DNA of 64,000 bases from Tetranychus cinnabarinus (lineage: Eukaryota > Arthropoda > Arachnida > Trombidiformes > Tetranychidae): positions 62,001 to 126,000 of the forward strand of contig WHVY01000007.1 of NCBI GenBank assembly GCA_022266195.1, given 5' to 3'. Below are positions 38,433-49,451 of the stretch, piece after piece. How positions within the stretch are numbered: the stretch's first letter is position 1; each line of letters starts with the position of its first letter. A program made the position numbers and the translations under genes. Under the pieces are notes generated by a model. It ran no database searches and was not told the DNA's origin. It was given only the letters and a program-made list of their open reading frames with translations.

Positions 38433-40018
38433 TTAGTCGTTCACCGTTGATGTGTCGTTTGCACATCTTTTTGCTCGATTATTGGTGCATCCTATTGAAT
38501 CAGATGAACTCCATGCTAAAATGACCGATTGTTTATTTGGCATTATACAACTGGTTGAATCAAGTAACATTGGGCGAGAGGCTGAAACATCGGTAAAAAT
38601 CCAACAAAATTGATCACAATTTAAGGCGTTATCTGATGAATGATTACAAAAAGACATTTCATTAGTGAGAGTACAATTTTACTATTTATGAAATGTTTTG
38701 CTTTATTTACATTTTACATTGTGTTTACAAATTGAATTAATTTGATACAATACTCTAAGTTTCCCATTGAATTACTGAGATTCAATAGATTAGCTTGAAA
38801 ATAAATTTTTGTATCGATACATATATGTAAATATGCTCAGGAATCCAGAACAATATCAATTGCACAGATGAATAATATGATGAGATAAAAATTGACATCT
38901 ATCGATTGCTATTTATCCCTTTTAGTGCAATAATTTTAGCTAAACTTCTTCTTTTCTCTACTCCACAATTTGAAGAGCTTGTAAAATATAATAAGATTTG
39001 AACTTATCTCAAACTGACTCTCACTTAACCATCTAATTATGGAATAATTATCTGATCATTTGTCTTAAATGGAAAATCGCAAGCCATAAGATAAAAAAAT
39101 TACAATGTAAAATGTAAGCACAGAAGAAACAGAAATAAGCCAAATGATTACATACCTTCTAGATCAATCATTGACAGTGAAAGCATGGGATTGAAAAAGT
39201 TTGTTGGAAGAACTAACAGTTGATTGTTTCGTAAATTTAATTCTTTTAATGATGGTAAATTGTGAGTAAAGTAATCGGCCAGGCTTTCCAATTTATTGTT
39301 GCTCAGATCGATGGACCAAAGGTTTGGCGCTTCTGAGGGTAATGCAAGTCGAGAGAAGGTTGTTAAATGGTTGTGAGTAATGGTCAGTGTTTGAATTGAA
39401 TTAAGGAAACCAAGAGCGCCTTGTCCTATACTAAAGATGCGGCAGTTGATCATTGATAGAGATTTTAAAGTGTTGGGTAAAAATTGGTTTGTAACCACTT
39501 TGAATGAGCTTTTATCATCAATCGAGTTCAACAGGCAATCCTCAAAATAAATGTGTTTAAAATTGAACTCTGCCCAAGACCAAAGAGCAATGCTTGAAGA
39601 TCGAACGATAGTCAACGATTCATGGCCAATTACTGTTTCAGGGGATGACAACTTTTCTGTTGGGCCAATAAAATTGGCATTTTGTATAATAAGATGGTTA
39701 AAATTGACGTCTGCCAAGGTTTGTTGATGGTCAGAAGGTGTTCCATTGATGGCTAAAGCATGTATTTTCAGATCCTTGTACGGTTGAAGGAGAGAACCAC
39801 TGTTACAATTTAAACTTATTTTATCTAGACAAGGTGGTAAATAAAGAGAAGAAAAGGTAAATTGAAGGTAACGAGGAGATTAAATAGATGAGTTTTAATA
39901 AAATCTTACCACCAAGATAAGTATACTCTTCACATTGAGTGGCGTTAGTTGGCTTGATCCGCTGTTTACCAAAACAAAGAAGGGAGAATAGGCATAAGGT
40001 TGATATTTCACTGATCAT
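38433..40018 (-). CDS. Secreted leucine-rich-repeat protein, three exons
   Basis: Exons on the minus strand are 40018-39910, 39824-39156 and 38632-38433, with phase-1 junctions, giving 325 residues. The N-terminus MISEISTLCLFSLLCFG is a probable signal peptide. LRRs fill the middle (LWSIDLSNNKLESLADYF, LKELNLRNNQLLVLP). The exon 2/3 junction completes an LRR C-terminal cap, IDLEDNALNCDQFCWI, followed by further cysteines. No transmembrane segment follows, so the product is likely secreted or extracellular. The gene lies between the two Mff copies on the opposite strand. The target and function are unknown. Confidence 0.75.
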
Positions 40019-41628
40019 TGTGGCTGTCAGTATTGCTCGGTAAATAGAGCCAATTGTTGATCAATTATTAAGACATTTTACACATTGAAAGGCTGTTAAT
40101 GAGATCTTGTTAGGTGACAATTTATTTAAGGATTAAGACTGTTTACCAGAATCGGATTTATGGTGTTGATTAAAAGACTGATCAAAAATCATCACAACTA
40201 AATGATCAACGCTATTTCATATACACATTTGATGAGAGTTGTAAAAATGATCTCTATCAATTAACACTTTTTTTATCTGGGTGTAACTATAATTGATAAA
40301 TATTCACATGAGAACTTTATTCAAATTAATTTCCGTACAACATTTTCAGGTAAATCAAACGAAAAGCTGTTTGTTGTTTTTATTTACTTTGTGTGAAAGG
40401 TTTTCAATTTTATGCTTCTATTGATTAGTATTTTCCTGATTTCCCATATAATCTACTTTTTTGCTCAACTACAGCTCAATAATATTTCTGATAAACTGAC
40501 AATGAATAACTTAATAGTCACAATAAAATAATACAACTCTTTCCTTGACTTTATATCACTAACTGCAGGCAAAAGTTGGTTGAGATTAGCTTTTTTAGGA
40601 TATAATATCCTAATTAGGTATAAGATATGATTTGGTGAAGCAACTGAATAAAATTGAAATTTATCTCTTCTCTGTAACTGATGAAATTTCTGGTTGTGGT
40701 TACAATGGCATTTAAAGAGTCTAAACTTTGTCACCTTTCAATTGATCAAATGTAAAATACAAATGAATTCAAATATTTAATTGTGATTTAGTCTTTTATA
40801 GACTTATCCGTTTATTGACTGCCAATTATTTGGATTTTTTTGTACATTACAGTCCATTAAAAAGATTGGTTAATTCATTACCGTACTAATTATAGTTGAT
40901 TGTAGTTTCACACAATGAATTGATGTGACTATTTGGTAATGCGGTTATTTATTTTGTAATTAACAGAATCTGATTCTAGTTGGAATTTTGACTGATTGGT
41001 TGCTAAGTTGGTGATTAATCAGCTAATGATAATTATCTGTTGATTAACATATTATCGTTCTGGTTGTTTATAAATCTGTCACTCATTTTGAGGATTTGTT
41101 GAAATTAAAATATTGAAAAAATGGTTTACCAAAGAAGCTTTTCTGGTAAAAGAAATTTGTAATTGGCGCTTGTGTTTATGGGAGGGATTTCAAGATAAGT
41201 CAGTTGGATATTGTTTAAAACAATTTGTTTTAACTTGACTTTTGGATGCAAAGCTGACTTTATGCTGGACGTTTAATTGCTTGTATTGGTTTTGACAATT
41301 TAGTCAATTGGTCACTTAAGTAGATAATGCACGATTTCTTGGTGATCCAGAAATCATTGTTATTACAAATAATTTTTACAACTAAGATTTATGATCAAAT
41401 GATTTGTCTTTGGTTATTATTCGAGATACTTTACAGTATTATTTGCTCAAAGCATTCTGAACTTGATATCTTTTACAGGATAATTAAATGTCAATTATTT
41501 TTTTAAACCACTAAATTGATTGAAAGTAAAGTTTCAATCGTTTCAAACAATCATAAACAAAATTTTAATCGATCTAACAAACAATGACCGATGTTCGATA
41601 TATCGGTCATCGTTTGTTTTTTATAAAC
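40019..41628. other. Intergenic, LRR gene to Mff copy 2
   Basis: 1.6 kb with no supported gene. A 90-codon open frame on the minus strand (40465-40734) has no recognisable domain. A near-perfect hairpin lies at 41576-41618, just before the duplicated Mff segment. Confidence 0.5.
41576..41618. repeat. 17-bp inverted repeat beside the Mff duplication edge
   Basis: Arms 41576-41592 and 41602-41618 match at 16 of 17 positions around a 9-nt loop. It ends 11 bp before the homology with Mff copy 1 begins. Confidence 0.85.
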
Positions 41629-42486
41629 CTTTCTCTGTCCTTTCTCACTAAGTTTACCTGCAGTTGTTTTTGTTTAATTGTTTGATCAATCATCATGAAC
41701 AACATTAATGGAAGACAGGATGATCTTGCTTCGGATATGGTTGTGCCTGAAAGGATAATTGTTATTGGAGGAGATAAAATGGCTTCAACTCGTGAGCTTT
41801 TACCTGAAGCTGGATTTGAAAATCATCTTTTAGGTGATAACAGAAACAATCCAATTGACTTACCTTCGCCCCCTTCTGTATTAACCTATGAGGCCTATTC
41901 ACAGCCAAACGATGATTTTAGATGGAGAAATGAAGTTACTCCGAGACCAAATCGAGTGAAAATTGCTCCTATGGCAATGAATGGTGATGATTATACTCCT
42001 GTCAAAGATGATTACACTCCTGCAAGAGACTCCAGAATGATGAGGTTTGATTCTTATTTTGTTTTTAAACTATTTTGTTATTTTTCAAGTCTGATTTTTC
42101 AATTAATTTAATGTCTAATTTTTTTTTCTTTACATGTAGTAGTTTTGAAAGTAATTCAACTCCAGCTGATGCAGTTTCAGCATTGAGACAACAAATAAGA
42201 TCACTTAATCGACGTATATCTGCCATAGAAAGAGAGAATCGCCAAAAAGACCAAAGAGACATGATAATCTATTCCGTTGGCCTGGTTTACATTGCAATCA
42301 AAACATTGATGTACATTAAGAGAAATATACTTTAGATAATGATATCAATTTTATTTCATTTACATAAATCATGTTTCAATGTTAAAAGATTACCTGTTTG
42401 TTGTTTATCTATTCTCAACTTTTAAACCCTCAAGCTTCAATCCATTAGTCTCTTCAATTTTGGTTACAAATCCCTGTTTCACCCTT
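41629..42486 (+). repeat. Duplicated segment, Mff copy 2
   Basis: Counterpart of 36954-37811, same length and orientation. Homology with the upstream region of copy 1 stops about 67 bp before the ATG, so the shared divergent promoter was mostly not copied. Confidence 0.9.
41695..42335 (+). CDS. Mitochondrial fission factor Mff / Tango11, copy 2
   Basis: Exons 41695-42044 and 42140-42335 give 181 residues, identical to copy 1 except Leu at position 35. The reading frame, splice sites and tail anchor are all intact, so the copy looks functional. The acceptor is TAGTAG, again a NAGNAG. Unlike copy 1, it has no divergent partner and only a short shared upstream sequence, so its expression may differ. 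Confidence 0.9.
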
Positions 42487-43965
42487 TTGCCTTGTAATCT
42501 CATTCTTGATACTAGCATTGATTATGTTTTTATCAACAAAGTTCCATTAATAATGGCTTAATATTAATATGATCGAGTATCAAATTAATTTGATCTTCTT
42601 AACAACTTTTACTCTGATCTTTTCTGATAATTCAAGAGTATTTACATGTAAGATGGATTTACCCTTAAACAGTATCTTTTATTGTTTAGTGCCTATGCTA
42701 TTCACCAAATATTTGATAATAATCATTGATAAATTTCTATGCTAAATGTAAATGCTCGAGTGTTGAGTCAGCAGTCTATTTAGTTGAGAAAAAATGTTCA
42801 ATGAAGTTAATTTTATAGATATTTAACCCTCTCATATTGTCACGTCGTGGGATTAGCATTTTGGCAAGATGTATACAAGATGCATTAAATTAGTACATGG
42901 CTTTGGATTTTGATGGGCAGGAAGATTTTGGTTTTAATAGCGATTATGTGATCGCTTTGGCCGTCTTTTAATTTTCAAATGATCAGCAAGTTGAAAACTC
43001 TAAGCACTAAAAAAGAGCTTTCCTGACCCACCAGCTCTCAAAACAAATTGAACCTCATGTAGAGTCTGTGGAAGAATCTGAAAGCAGATTAGGTCTTCAA
43101 GTGCCAATAAAAGTGTTAAGATGCCTTCAATTTGTCTTAATTGTCCTCCCTAGCATCATCATCATCTCTTTTTAAAATACTTGTTAGACTATTCTGAAAA
43201 ATTGATAAGAAAATGCTGATGATAATGAAAAGCACAAAAATATTAAAGCCTTTGAGCGTTTTGTAATTCATTTTTAAGATTTAAAGTACACTTGATTGTT
43301 TTAGTGATTATTAAGACTAAATAATTTATTTACAATTTGAGTGAACAGCTATTAAAATAGTATTAGGTATTAATAGTGTTTATTAAAGCTTAATTCGTAA
43401 TCCATATCCCAATCTTATTATTCATTTAAGCATATAATTGATGTTTACATCCTTACACCAATCCTTACTTCACTATTTGCATTGAAACACAGGGTCAATG
43501 AATTGTTACAAGAAACTGGTTTGCTTGTTATTTTCAAATCTTTGCTGACTAATATCTGTCAAACAACTTTACTAGCAAACAATAACATCGGAAGGTGATT
43601 TTTTAATTAAGACCTCACTTAAAGCCCATTTTTCTCAGCAATCATCTACTGATAATTAACTTTCGGGACAAAGTCTACAGTCAAAAATCACTGACTGGTT
43701 AAAAATAAAACTCAATAGATACAGACTACTAACTGACGAACATGAGAACATCAAAAAATTGCTTCAACTGAACCTTTTAGAGAATTTTAACCCATCTATT
43801 TACCTATCCAGTCTTACCTGCAATTTGCATGCAGAGCAATCATCATTCTTCTCCTTATCCTTCACCTTCACCTTCATATCCATATTTATATTCAGGTCAA
43901 CGTTCGTTAGTCGAAAGAAACCCAGTTCACTATAAAAGACGAACCAGAGTATTCAAAAGTCCATG
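42487..43965. other. Intergenic, Mff copy 2 to DEG/ENaC cluster
   Basis: 1.5 kb, non-coding as far as I can see. 42658-42840 is a repeat of 38243-38400. A 49-codon plus-strand frame (43829-43978) has a Ser/Pro/Tyr-rich translation and overlaps the 3' end of the next gene; I do not support it as a gene. Confidence 0.5.
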
Positions 43966-45321
43966 TTATCTGATTTGATTGAAAGAATCGAGATTTTGAC
44001 GAATACTTTTAATCGTACCAATTGATGAACTTGAAGAAGCACATCGAGATGACTGTGACATTGAGCGAAGTATTGGATTTGAGAAATTATGTGAATTGCG
44101 AATTGTAAATATCTTGATTGGTTTTTTACTTTCTCGACCTTTTCTGATCTTTCCAGTAACCTTGCTTCCTATCCATGTCAATATGCTAATTAAATTATCA
44201 AATATTGCAAACCCAAACCAAGTTCCAACGATACTTCCAACAAATATGAGATATTCGCTCAGTAGCAATTCTGGATGAACATTAAAGTACATGATTGGAG
44301 TCACTGGCTTATCAATAAATATCAATGCAGATGTGTGATTTACCTTAACTGAATTAATTTTGCCATCAATTATATAAGTATTTTTTTCACACTCAAGAAT
44401 AGGTGATTCTGCACAATGACTTTTAATCTCTTCTATTTTTGAAGAATCACCAACAAACCCAAAATGTTCTGGTTGTGAATCCCATTCATTTACAATACTT
44501 CCCCTCAAAAACCCTTCATGTAATGATTGGTTGCCAATGCAATCGGACAGAACCTTTAACTTGTTGTAATAACGACAGTTGGTTTCATATGGATAAGGAA
44601 GCGAACGTGAAACCATCTTTTCGTATCGAACCCAAGCAGATAGCATTTTATCAGAATTTTGGATTATCATGAAATAGGCACTCATCGTAAATACAGGCAT
44701 ATCAAACTGACTGGTGAACCTGATTCCAAAATATGGGCCAAATGAGTGATCAATAGTCGCTATGTTTCCACCATAAGAACTGATGATGTTCATGTTTTCA
44801 TTAATAAGTGCAGCTTGTTCTGTGCAAGAGATGCGAAGGAAAATAGCAAATCCAGAATGATACCGTTCTAACTTGCACTTATCAGTTGTGATATTTGCAT
44901 TTCCAATTTGAACATAGTCGATCTGGTCTCGAGGATCAATTGTAAGCTCGTATATGTCCTTCACTTTGATGAAAGATACAAGGTCTTGAGACGCTACAGA
45001 GGCAGCTTTCTTAACTTCACGTACACATTCACTAAAGTAATTGTCAATTGTAACATTAGCTCTCTCATTCATGTGCATTTTGCATAACTTGGTCATTTGC
45101 TCAGGATAACGGATAAACAGTTCAGTCAAGTTAATGCTCATAACCATCGGTATAATTATGTCAATGGTAGGCAGTTCAACTTGATCAGCATGATCATAAG
45201 TCACTTCATGTCGAACCTTGAATTCTAGATAGATACAAGTTATATAATACATTTGAATAGAGAAACCAATGAAACAAAGAAGATAAACCATCCATGATAG
45301 TTTTGCTCGAATTATCTTCAT
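43966..45321 (-). CDS. DEG/ENaC channel 1 of the cluster
   Basis: 451 residues, intronless. A short N-terminus and helix TM1 (about 10-31) are followed by the block LEFKVRHEVTYDHADQVELP. The extracellular domain has cysteines and several NxT/S sites, then the conserved NCRYYNK segment. TM2 lies near residues 355-381 (SEYLIFVGSIVGTWFGFAIF). A ~70-residue Ser-rich cytosolic tail follows. DEG/ENaC subunits form trimeric sodium channels; in arthropods many (ppk type) sense chemicals or touch. At the selectivity-filter position this copy reads GFA, whereas other cluster members have G-x-S. It is closest to the gene at 49452-50780, with which it shares MKIIRAKLSW, and diverges from the next gene. 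Confidence 0.85.
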   Translation of the reverse strand: MKIIRAKLSWMVYLLCFIGFSIQMYYITCIYLEFKVRHEVTYDHADQVELPTIDIIIPMVMSINLTELFIRYPEQMTKLCKMHMNERANVTIDNYFSECVREVKKAASVASQDLVSFIKVKDIYELTIDPRDQIDYVQIGNANITTDKCKLERYHSGFAIFLRISCTEQAALINENMNIISSYGGNIATIDHSFGPYFGIRFTSQFDMPVFTMSAYFMIIQNSDKMLSAWVRYEKMVSRSLPYPYETNCRYYNKLKVLSDCIGNQSLHEGFLRGSIVNEWDSQPEHFGFVGDSSKIEEIKSHCAESPILECEKNTYIIDGKINSVKVNHTSALIFIDKPVTPIMYFNVHPELLLSEYLIFVGSIVGTWFGFAIFDNLISILTWIGSKVTGKIRKGRESKKPIKIFTIRNSHNFSNPILRSMSQSSRCASSSSSIGTIKSIRQNLDSFNQIR

Positions 45322-46042
45322 CTTTAATGCCCAAAATCAGGAAAAAACTGACTGAAAATGTTGAGAAAATGACGAATAATGCAAAATACTAAATACTGAA
45401 TGCTAATAGTACAGAATCTGGAAAAACAAATATTAGACTTTTAGCAATGAAATGAAATCTCACGAAGGCAATATATTAATACATATAATAAAACCTGATA
45501 ATATTAATGAGTAAAACTTCTAAACTTCTGTAAACTCAGATTAACAATTTATGTATCAACAATCATTAAAACGAATAAATTAAGATTGCAAAACAATAAA
45601 TGGACCAAAACTTACAAATATGACTTAATGAATGGCTAAATTGCAAATCAATTTCAGTGTTTTCTGAAAGCGACATTATTTTCTGTCTTTTTCTCATGAT
45701 TTATTCACGAAAACTTTTGTATACTTACAAACAAACAAATAGTGAAAATTTCAAAATTTGAATAACCGATTTGACAAACATTAAACATTATTTAAAATCC
45801 AATCAATTTAAATTATTAATATCTTGTTTCAATAATGATAGAAATCGTAAAATTAACCAAGAAACAATAAATATACAAAAGGTATCATTACTAATTCATT
45901 GAAATAAAGTATTCACAGCATGTTGAGTGTAAAGTCTGATTGATACTTTGATACTTTGTTTTATTGATTTTCAATGCAAAAGATTTGTATATTTGATTAA
46001 ACATTCAAGTTTCTTGCCAACAAGTGAAATAAGTAAAGCAAA
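45322..46042. promoter_or_regulatory. Divergent region between DEG/ENaC 1 and 2, with conserved upstream block
   Basis: About 720 bp between two starts. 45805-45965 contains a block (AATTTAAATTATTAATAT, CAATAATGA, later GAGTGTAAAGT) that recurs upstream of the other plus-strand DEG/ENaC genes at about 47436, 51078 and, more weakly, 52895. Confidence 0.5.
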
Positions 46043-47290
46043 ATGCGAGTCAAAATTTCTTCAATAATTGGCCTTCTTAGTCTAATAGGATGCGTCTATC
46101 AAATTTATGGTATAACAAAGTCTTATTTACAGTTCAAAGTTCGTCATGATGTTGCTTATGATTATTCAACTTATATTGAACTGCCAGCCATTGACATTAT
46201 AGTTCCTATCTTTATGGCCGTGAATTTGACTAAAATGCTTGCTGCTTATCCTGAGAAGCTGTACGATACTTGTGTACAATTGCGAGAAATGTATGAGGAA
46301 ACGAATTATACCTCGAATAATCCCGTTGAAAACTGTGAAGAATACATTTCATTGAATTATCTCGAGCGGGTTCCGTTTATACTTTCTGTCAATTTATCAG
46401 ACAGTATCGATGTTAAAGAAATCAGAGACGTTAGTGTAGATCTTAGACAACAATTGCTGAAAATATTTGTCTCATCGTTTGGTTTCTTGACGGATCGTCA
46501 ATGTCAATTCACACGCTATTACAATGGAGTGGCCATTTTTATGCGCATCTCTTGTCTCAATAGAACCAGACCATTCTTTGTCAATAGCAATTTCGTTTTA
46601 GCGAATGAAGGTATCGTGTCTTATTTTACGCACTCTTTTGGAATCCATTTTGGCATACGATTGAGTGATCCAACTGATTTACCAGACTACGATCCGAGTA
46701 AATACTTCATGATTAGTCGTAAACCTCGTTCGTTCCCAGTTGTTACGATAAGTTTTGTAAAGACGGTTATGAGTTCTCTTGAGTATCCATACGAGACCAA
46801 CTGTCGTCATTACAATAAAGGTAAAAGCATATCTAAATGTATGACTGAATATTCACTTGGTCAATCAACGCCTTACCTGTATAAAGGTTCTATGTATAAA
46901 TGGAGTGAGAACCCAGATCATCTAGGTTTTAATCCAAGAATAGGTGATCAAAGGGACGAAGATAAAGAGATCAGTCAGGATAAAGAGGTGGCTGCATTCG
47001 TCGATTGTAACCAACAAGCAGCTGCTACTGAATGCAAGAAAACTGTTTATTTAGTTGAAGGAAAGATTTCGGATGAAGCCAAGAGGGAATATGGACTGAT
47101 AGTTATTGAACCTTCTTGGAGAGTCAACATTTATTTAAGTGTCCATCCAGTTCTACCTTGGAGTGAATATGTTATTTTCATTGGAAGCATCGTTGGCTTT
47201 TGGTTTGGTCTATCAATGTATGATCTTATATTCAAGATATTTACTAGCATCAAAATCAAATTTTTGCGCTTCAAATGCAAAAGAAAATGA
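46043..47290 (+). CDS. DEG/ENaC channel 2 of the cluster
   Basis: 415 residues, one exon. TM1 (about 5-25, IIGLLSLIGCVYQIYGI) leads into YLQFKVRHDVAYDYSTYIEL. The ectodomain has paired cysteines and the shared block SSLEYPYETNCRHYNKG. TM2 contains VIFIGSIVGFWFGLSMYD, with GLS at the filter position. A short basic tail follows. It lacks the long Ser-rich tail of the minus-strand members. The upstream block described at 45805 precedes it. The ligand is unknown. Confidence 0.87.
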   Translation: MRVKISSIIGLLSLIGCVYQIYGITKSYLQFKVRHDVAYDYSTYIELPAIDIIVPIFMAVNLTKMLAAYPEKLYDTCVQLREMYEETNYTSNNPVENCEEYISLNYLERVPFILSVNLSDSIDVKEIRDVSVDLRQQLLKIFVSSFGFLTDRQCQFTRYYNGVAIFMRISCLNRTRPFFVNSNFVLANEGIVSYFTHSFGIHFGIRLSDPTDLPDYDPSKYFMISRKPRSFPVVTISFVKTVMSSLEYPYETNCRHYNKGKSISKCMTEYSLGQSTPYLYKGSMYKWSENPDHLGFNPRIGDQRDEDKEISQDKEVAAFVDCNQQAAATECKKTVYLVEGKISDEAKREYGLIVIEPSWRVNIYLSVHPVLPWSEYVIFIGSIVGFWFGLSMYDLIFKIFTSIKIKFLRFKCKRK

Positions 47291-47435
47291 CAAAACATCT
47301 CATCTAATGAAAGAAGATCAGAAAAAACGAACGAAAAATATCAAAATTGACTTTCTCAGATCACTTTTTAACCTTTTTTTGTGTAAACAGTTGATCATAA
47401 ATCAAGTTAAAAACTTGGATAAACGTTTATCAATA

Positions 47436-47590
47436 AATTTAAATTATCAATATTTTGCTTCAATAATGAACGAAATAACGAAATTAATCAAAAAATGATT
47501 AGGATCAATAAATATGAAGAAGATGTCATTTCTAATTCATCGTAATGAAGTAACTCTCTGCATGTCGAGTGTAAAGTATTGATACTTTTT
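47436..47590 (+). promoter_or_regulatory. Conserved upstream block before DEG/ENaC 3
   Basis: About 155 bp resembling 45805-45965, ending about 90 bp before the next start codon. Shared words include AATTTAAATTAT, TTCAATAATGA and GAGTGTAAAGT. Confidence 0.5.
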
Positions 47591-47681
47591 TTTCATTTTT
47601 CAATGAAAACGATTTACATTTGATTTTGACAAATAAAAGATTCGTCGATTTGTTAACAGCAGGTGAAATAAGCACAACAAA

Positions 47682-48974
47682 ATGCGAATCAAAATTTCTT
47701 CGATAATTGGGTTTGTCTGTTTAATCGGTTGTCTCTATCAAATTTATGGTATAACAAAACTTTACTTGCAATTTAAAGTTCGCCGTGATGTTGCTTATGA
47801 TTATTCAACTTATGTTGACTTGCCAGCCATTGACATCATGGTACCCATGGGAATGGGCCTGAATTATTCTAAAATTCTTGCTGCTAATGCTGAAGAGCTA
47901 CAGTTGATTTGTGCACCATTGAACAAAAAATATAAAGAATTGAATTATAAAATTGATGATGCCAATGGAAGGTGCGAGGATGCTTTTTCATTGAGTATTC
48001 TCGAGCAAGATCCGATTGCATTTTCTCTCACTTTATCCCAAAATCTCAGAGTACGAGACATTATTTTGGGAAGTATTGATCTTGAAAATCAACCCCTAGA
48101 CATTCTTGTCCCAACGTTTGGTTTATTGAGCTATAAAGATTGTTCTTTAACACGCTACTACAGTGGATTGGCCATTTTCATGCGAATCTCTTGCCTCAAT
48201 GGAACTAAGCCATTCTCTGTCAACGCCAATTACGTTCCAGGGAATCTGGGTTATGTTTATGTTTTTAAATACACTTTTGGAATTTATTTCGGCATACGAT
48301 TTAGTGACCGAGCTGATTTACCCGTCTTTGAACAAAGTAAATACTTCATGATTACTCGTAAACCTGGTTCATTTCCACTTGTTACGATGAGTTTAGTAAA
48401 GACAGTCACGAGTTCTCTTGAGTATCCATATGAAACCAACTGTCGTCATTATAATAAGGCTGAAAGCATATCCAAATGTATGACTGAGTATTCACTTGGT
48501 CAAGCAACGCCTTACCTGTTTAAAGCTTCGATATATAAATGGGGCGAACACCTAAGTCACCTGAGTTTTAGCGGAGATAATAAATTTGATCCACGTAATG
48601 AAGGCCAGAAAGTCAACCAGGGCGAGTTGGATGCATTCATCAATTGTAACCAACAAGCAGCAGCTACTGAATGCGAGAAAACGGATTATTTATTAGAAGG
48701 CAAAATATCAGAAATCGAACAGGAAATGGAATATGGTTTGATATTATTCAAACCTTCGTGGAAGGCAAATACGTATCTAAGTGTCCATCCAGTTCTACCT
48801 TGGAGTGAATATGTTATTTACATTGGGAGCATCGTTGGCTTCTGGTTCGGTATATCGATGTATAATATTATATTCAAGATATTTTTCAGACTAAAACCCA
48901 GATGTGTAATCTTAAAACCCAAACGAAATAATAACGAAGCTAATGAAATGGTTAGAGATGAAAAACGTAAATAA
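47682..48974 (+). CDS. DEG/ENaC channel 3 of the cluster
   Basis: 430 residues, intronless. It has the same architecture as channel 2: TM1 at about 5-26, then YLQFKVRRDVAYDYSTY, a Cys-containing ectodomain with NCRHYNKAESISKCMTEYSL, and TM2 with VIYIGSIVGFWFGISMYN (filter GIS). The tail is basic (KPKRNNNEANEMVRDEKRK). It is in the same orientation and 391 bp downstream of channel 2, consistent with tandem duplication. Confidence 0.87.
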   Translation: MRIKISSIIGFVCLIGCLYQIYGITKLYLQFKVRRDVAYDYSTYVDLPAIDIMVPMGMGLNYSKILAANAEELQLICAPLNKKYKELNYKIDDANGRCEDAFSLSILEQDPIAFSLTLSQNLRVRDIILGSIDLENQPLDILVPTFGLLSYKDCSLTRYYSGLAIFMRISCLNGTKPFSVNANYVPGNLGYVYVFKYTFGIYFGIRFSDRADLPVFEQSKYFMITRKPGSFPLVTMSLVKTVTSSLEYPYETNCRHYNKAESISKCMTEYSLGQATPYLFKASIYKWGEHLSHLSFSGDNKFDPRNEGQKVNQGELDAFINCNQQAAATECEKTDYLLEGKISEIEQEMEYGLILFKPSWKANTYLSVHPVLPWSEYVIYIGSIVGFWFGISMYNIIFKIFFRLKPRCVILKPKRNNNEANEMVRDEKRK

Positions 48975-49451
48975 AAGATGAAAGTTCAAAACAAAGAAGA
49001 TGATTATAGTACTTAAGTATTATAACTTAAGTTTAAAGTTTTGTATGACATTTTCATTGAATAAAAACTGACTAACTATTCAACTTGTTTTCAAAATTGT
49101 ATCATTTTTCAACATCATGATAATAAAACGTTCAAATTTGTTAGATAATTTACGTTTTCTTAGTTCGAATAAAGCTAATCAGCTTATTAATAATTTTATT
49201 CATCAAAAGTTAAATGTCAGGATGAAAATGGTATTGCACCTAAAACTTTATTAAGAGAACGAGCTTCCTGATACAGAAATTTACTCAAACATTGTCGACT
49301 GCGTTAAGAAAGTGATAAAGATGGAAACAAATAAACCAAGTCATTTTAGGACCATTGATCATCTCAATTCGGAATAATCAAAGAAGCTGAAGAGGTCCAG
49401 CATTGAGAGGTCTATGTCATCTCAAGCTAATTTAACTGAAAGTCAAGATTC
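48975..49451. other. Intergenic, DEG/ENaC 3 and 4 (convergent)
   Basis: About 480 bp of AT-rich DNA holding both 3' ends. AATAAA occurs near 49060. No further gene. Confidence 0.5.

Noticed and set aside
40465..40734. 90-codon minus-strand frame between the LRR gene and Mff copy 2
   Set aside because: No recognisable domain, no splice or promoter context.
43829..43978. 49-codon Ser/Pro/Tyr-rich plus-strand frame
   Set aside because: Low-complexity and overlapping the 3' end of a convincing DEG/ENaC gene on the other strand.
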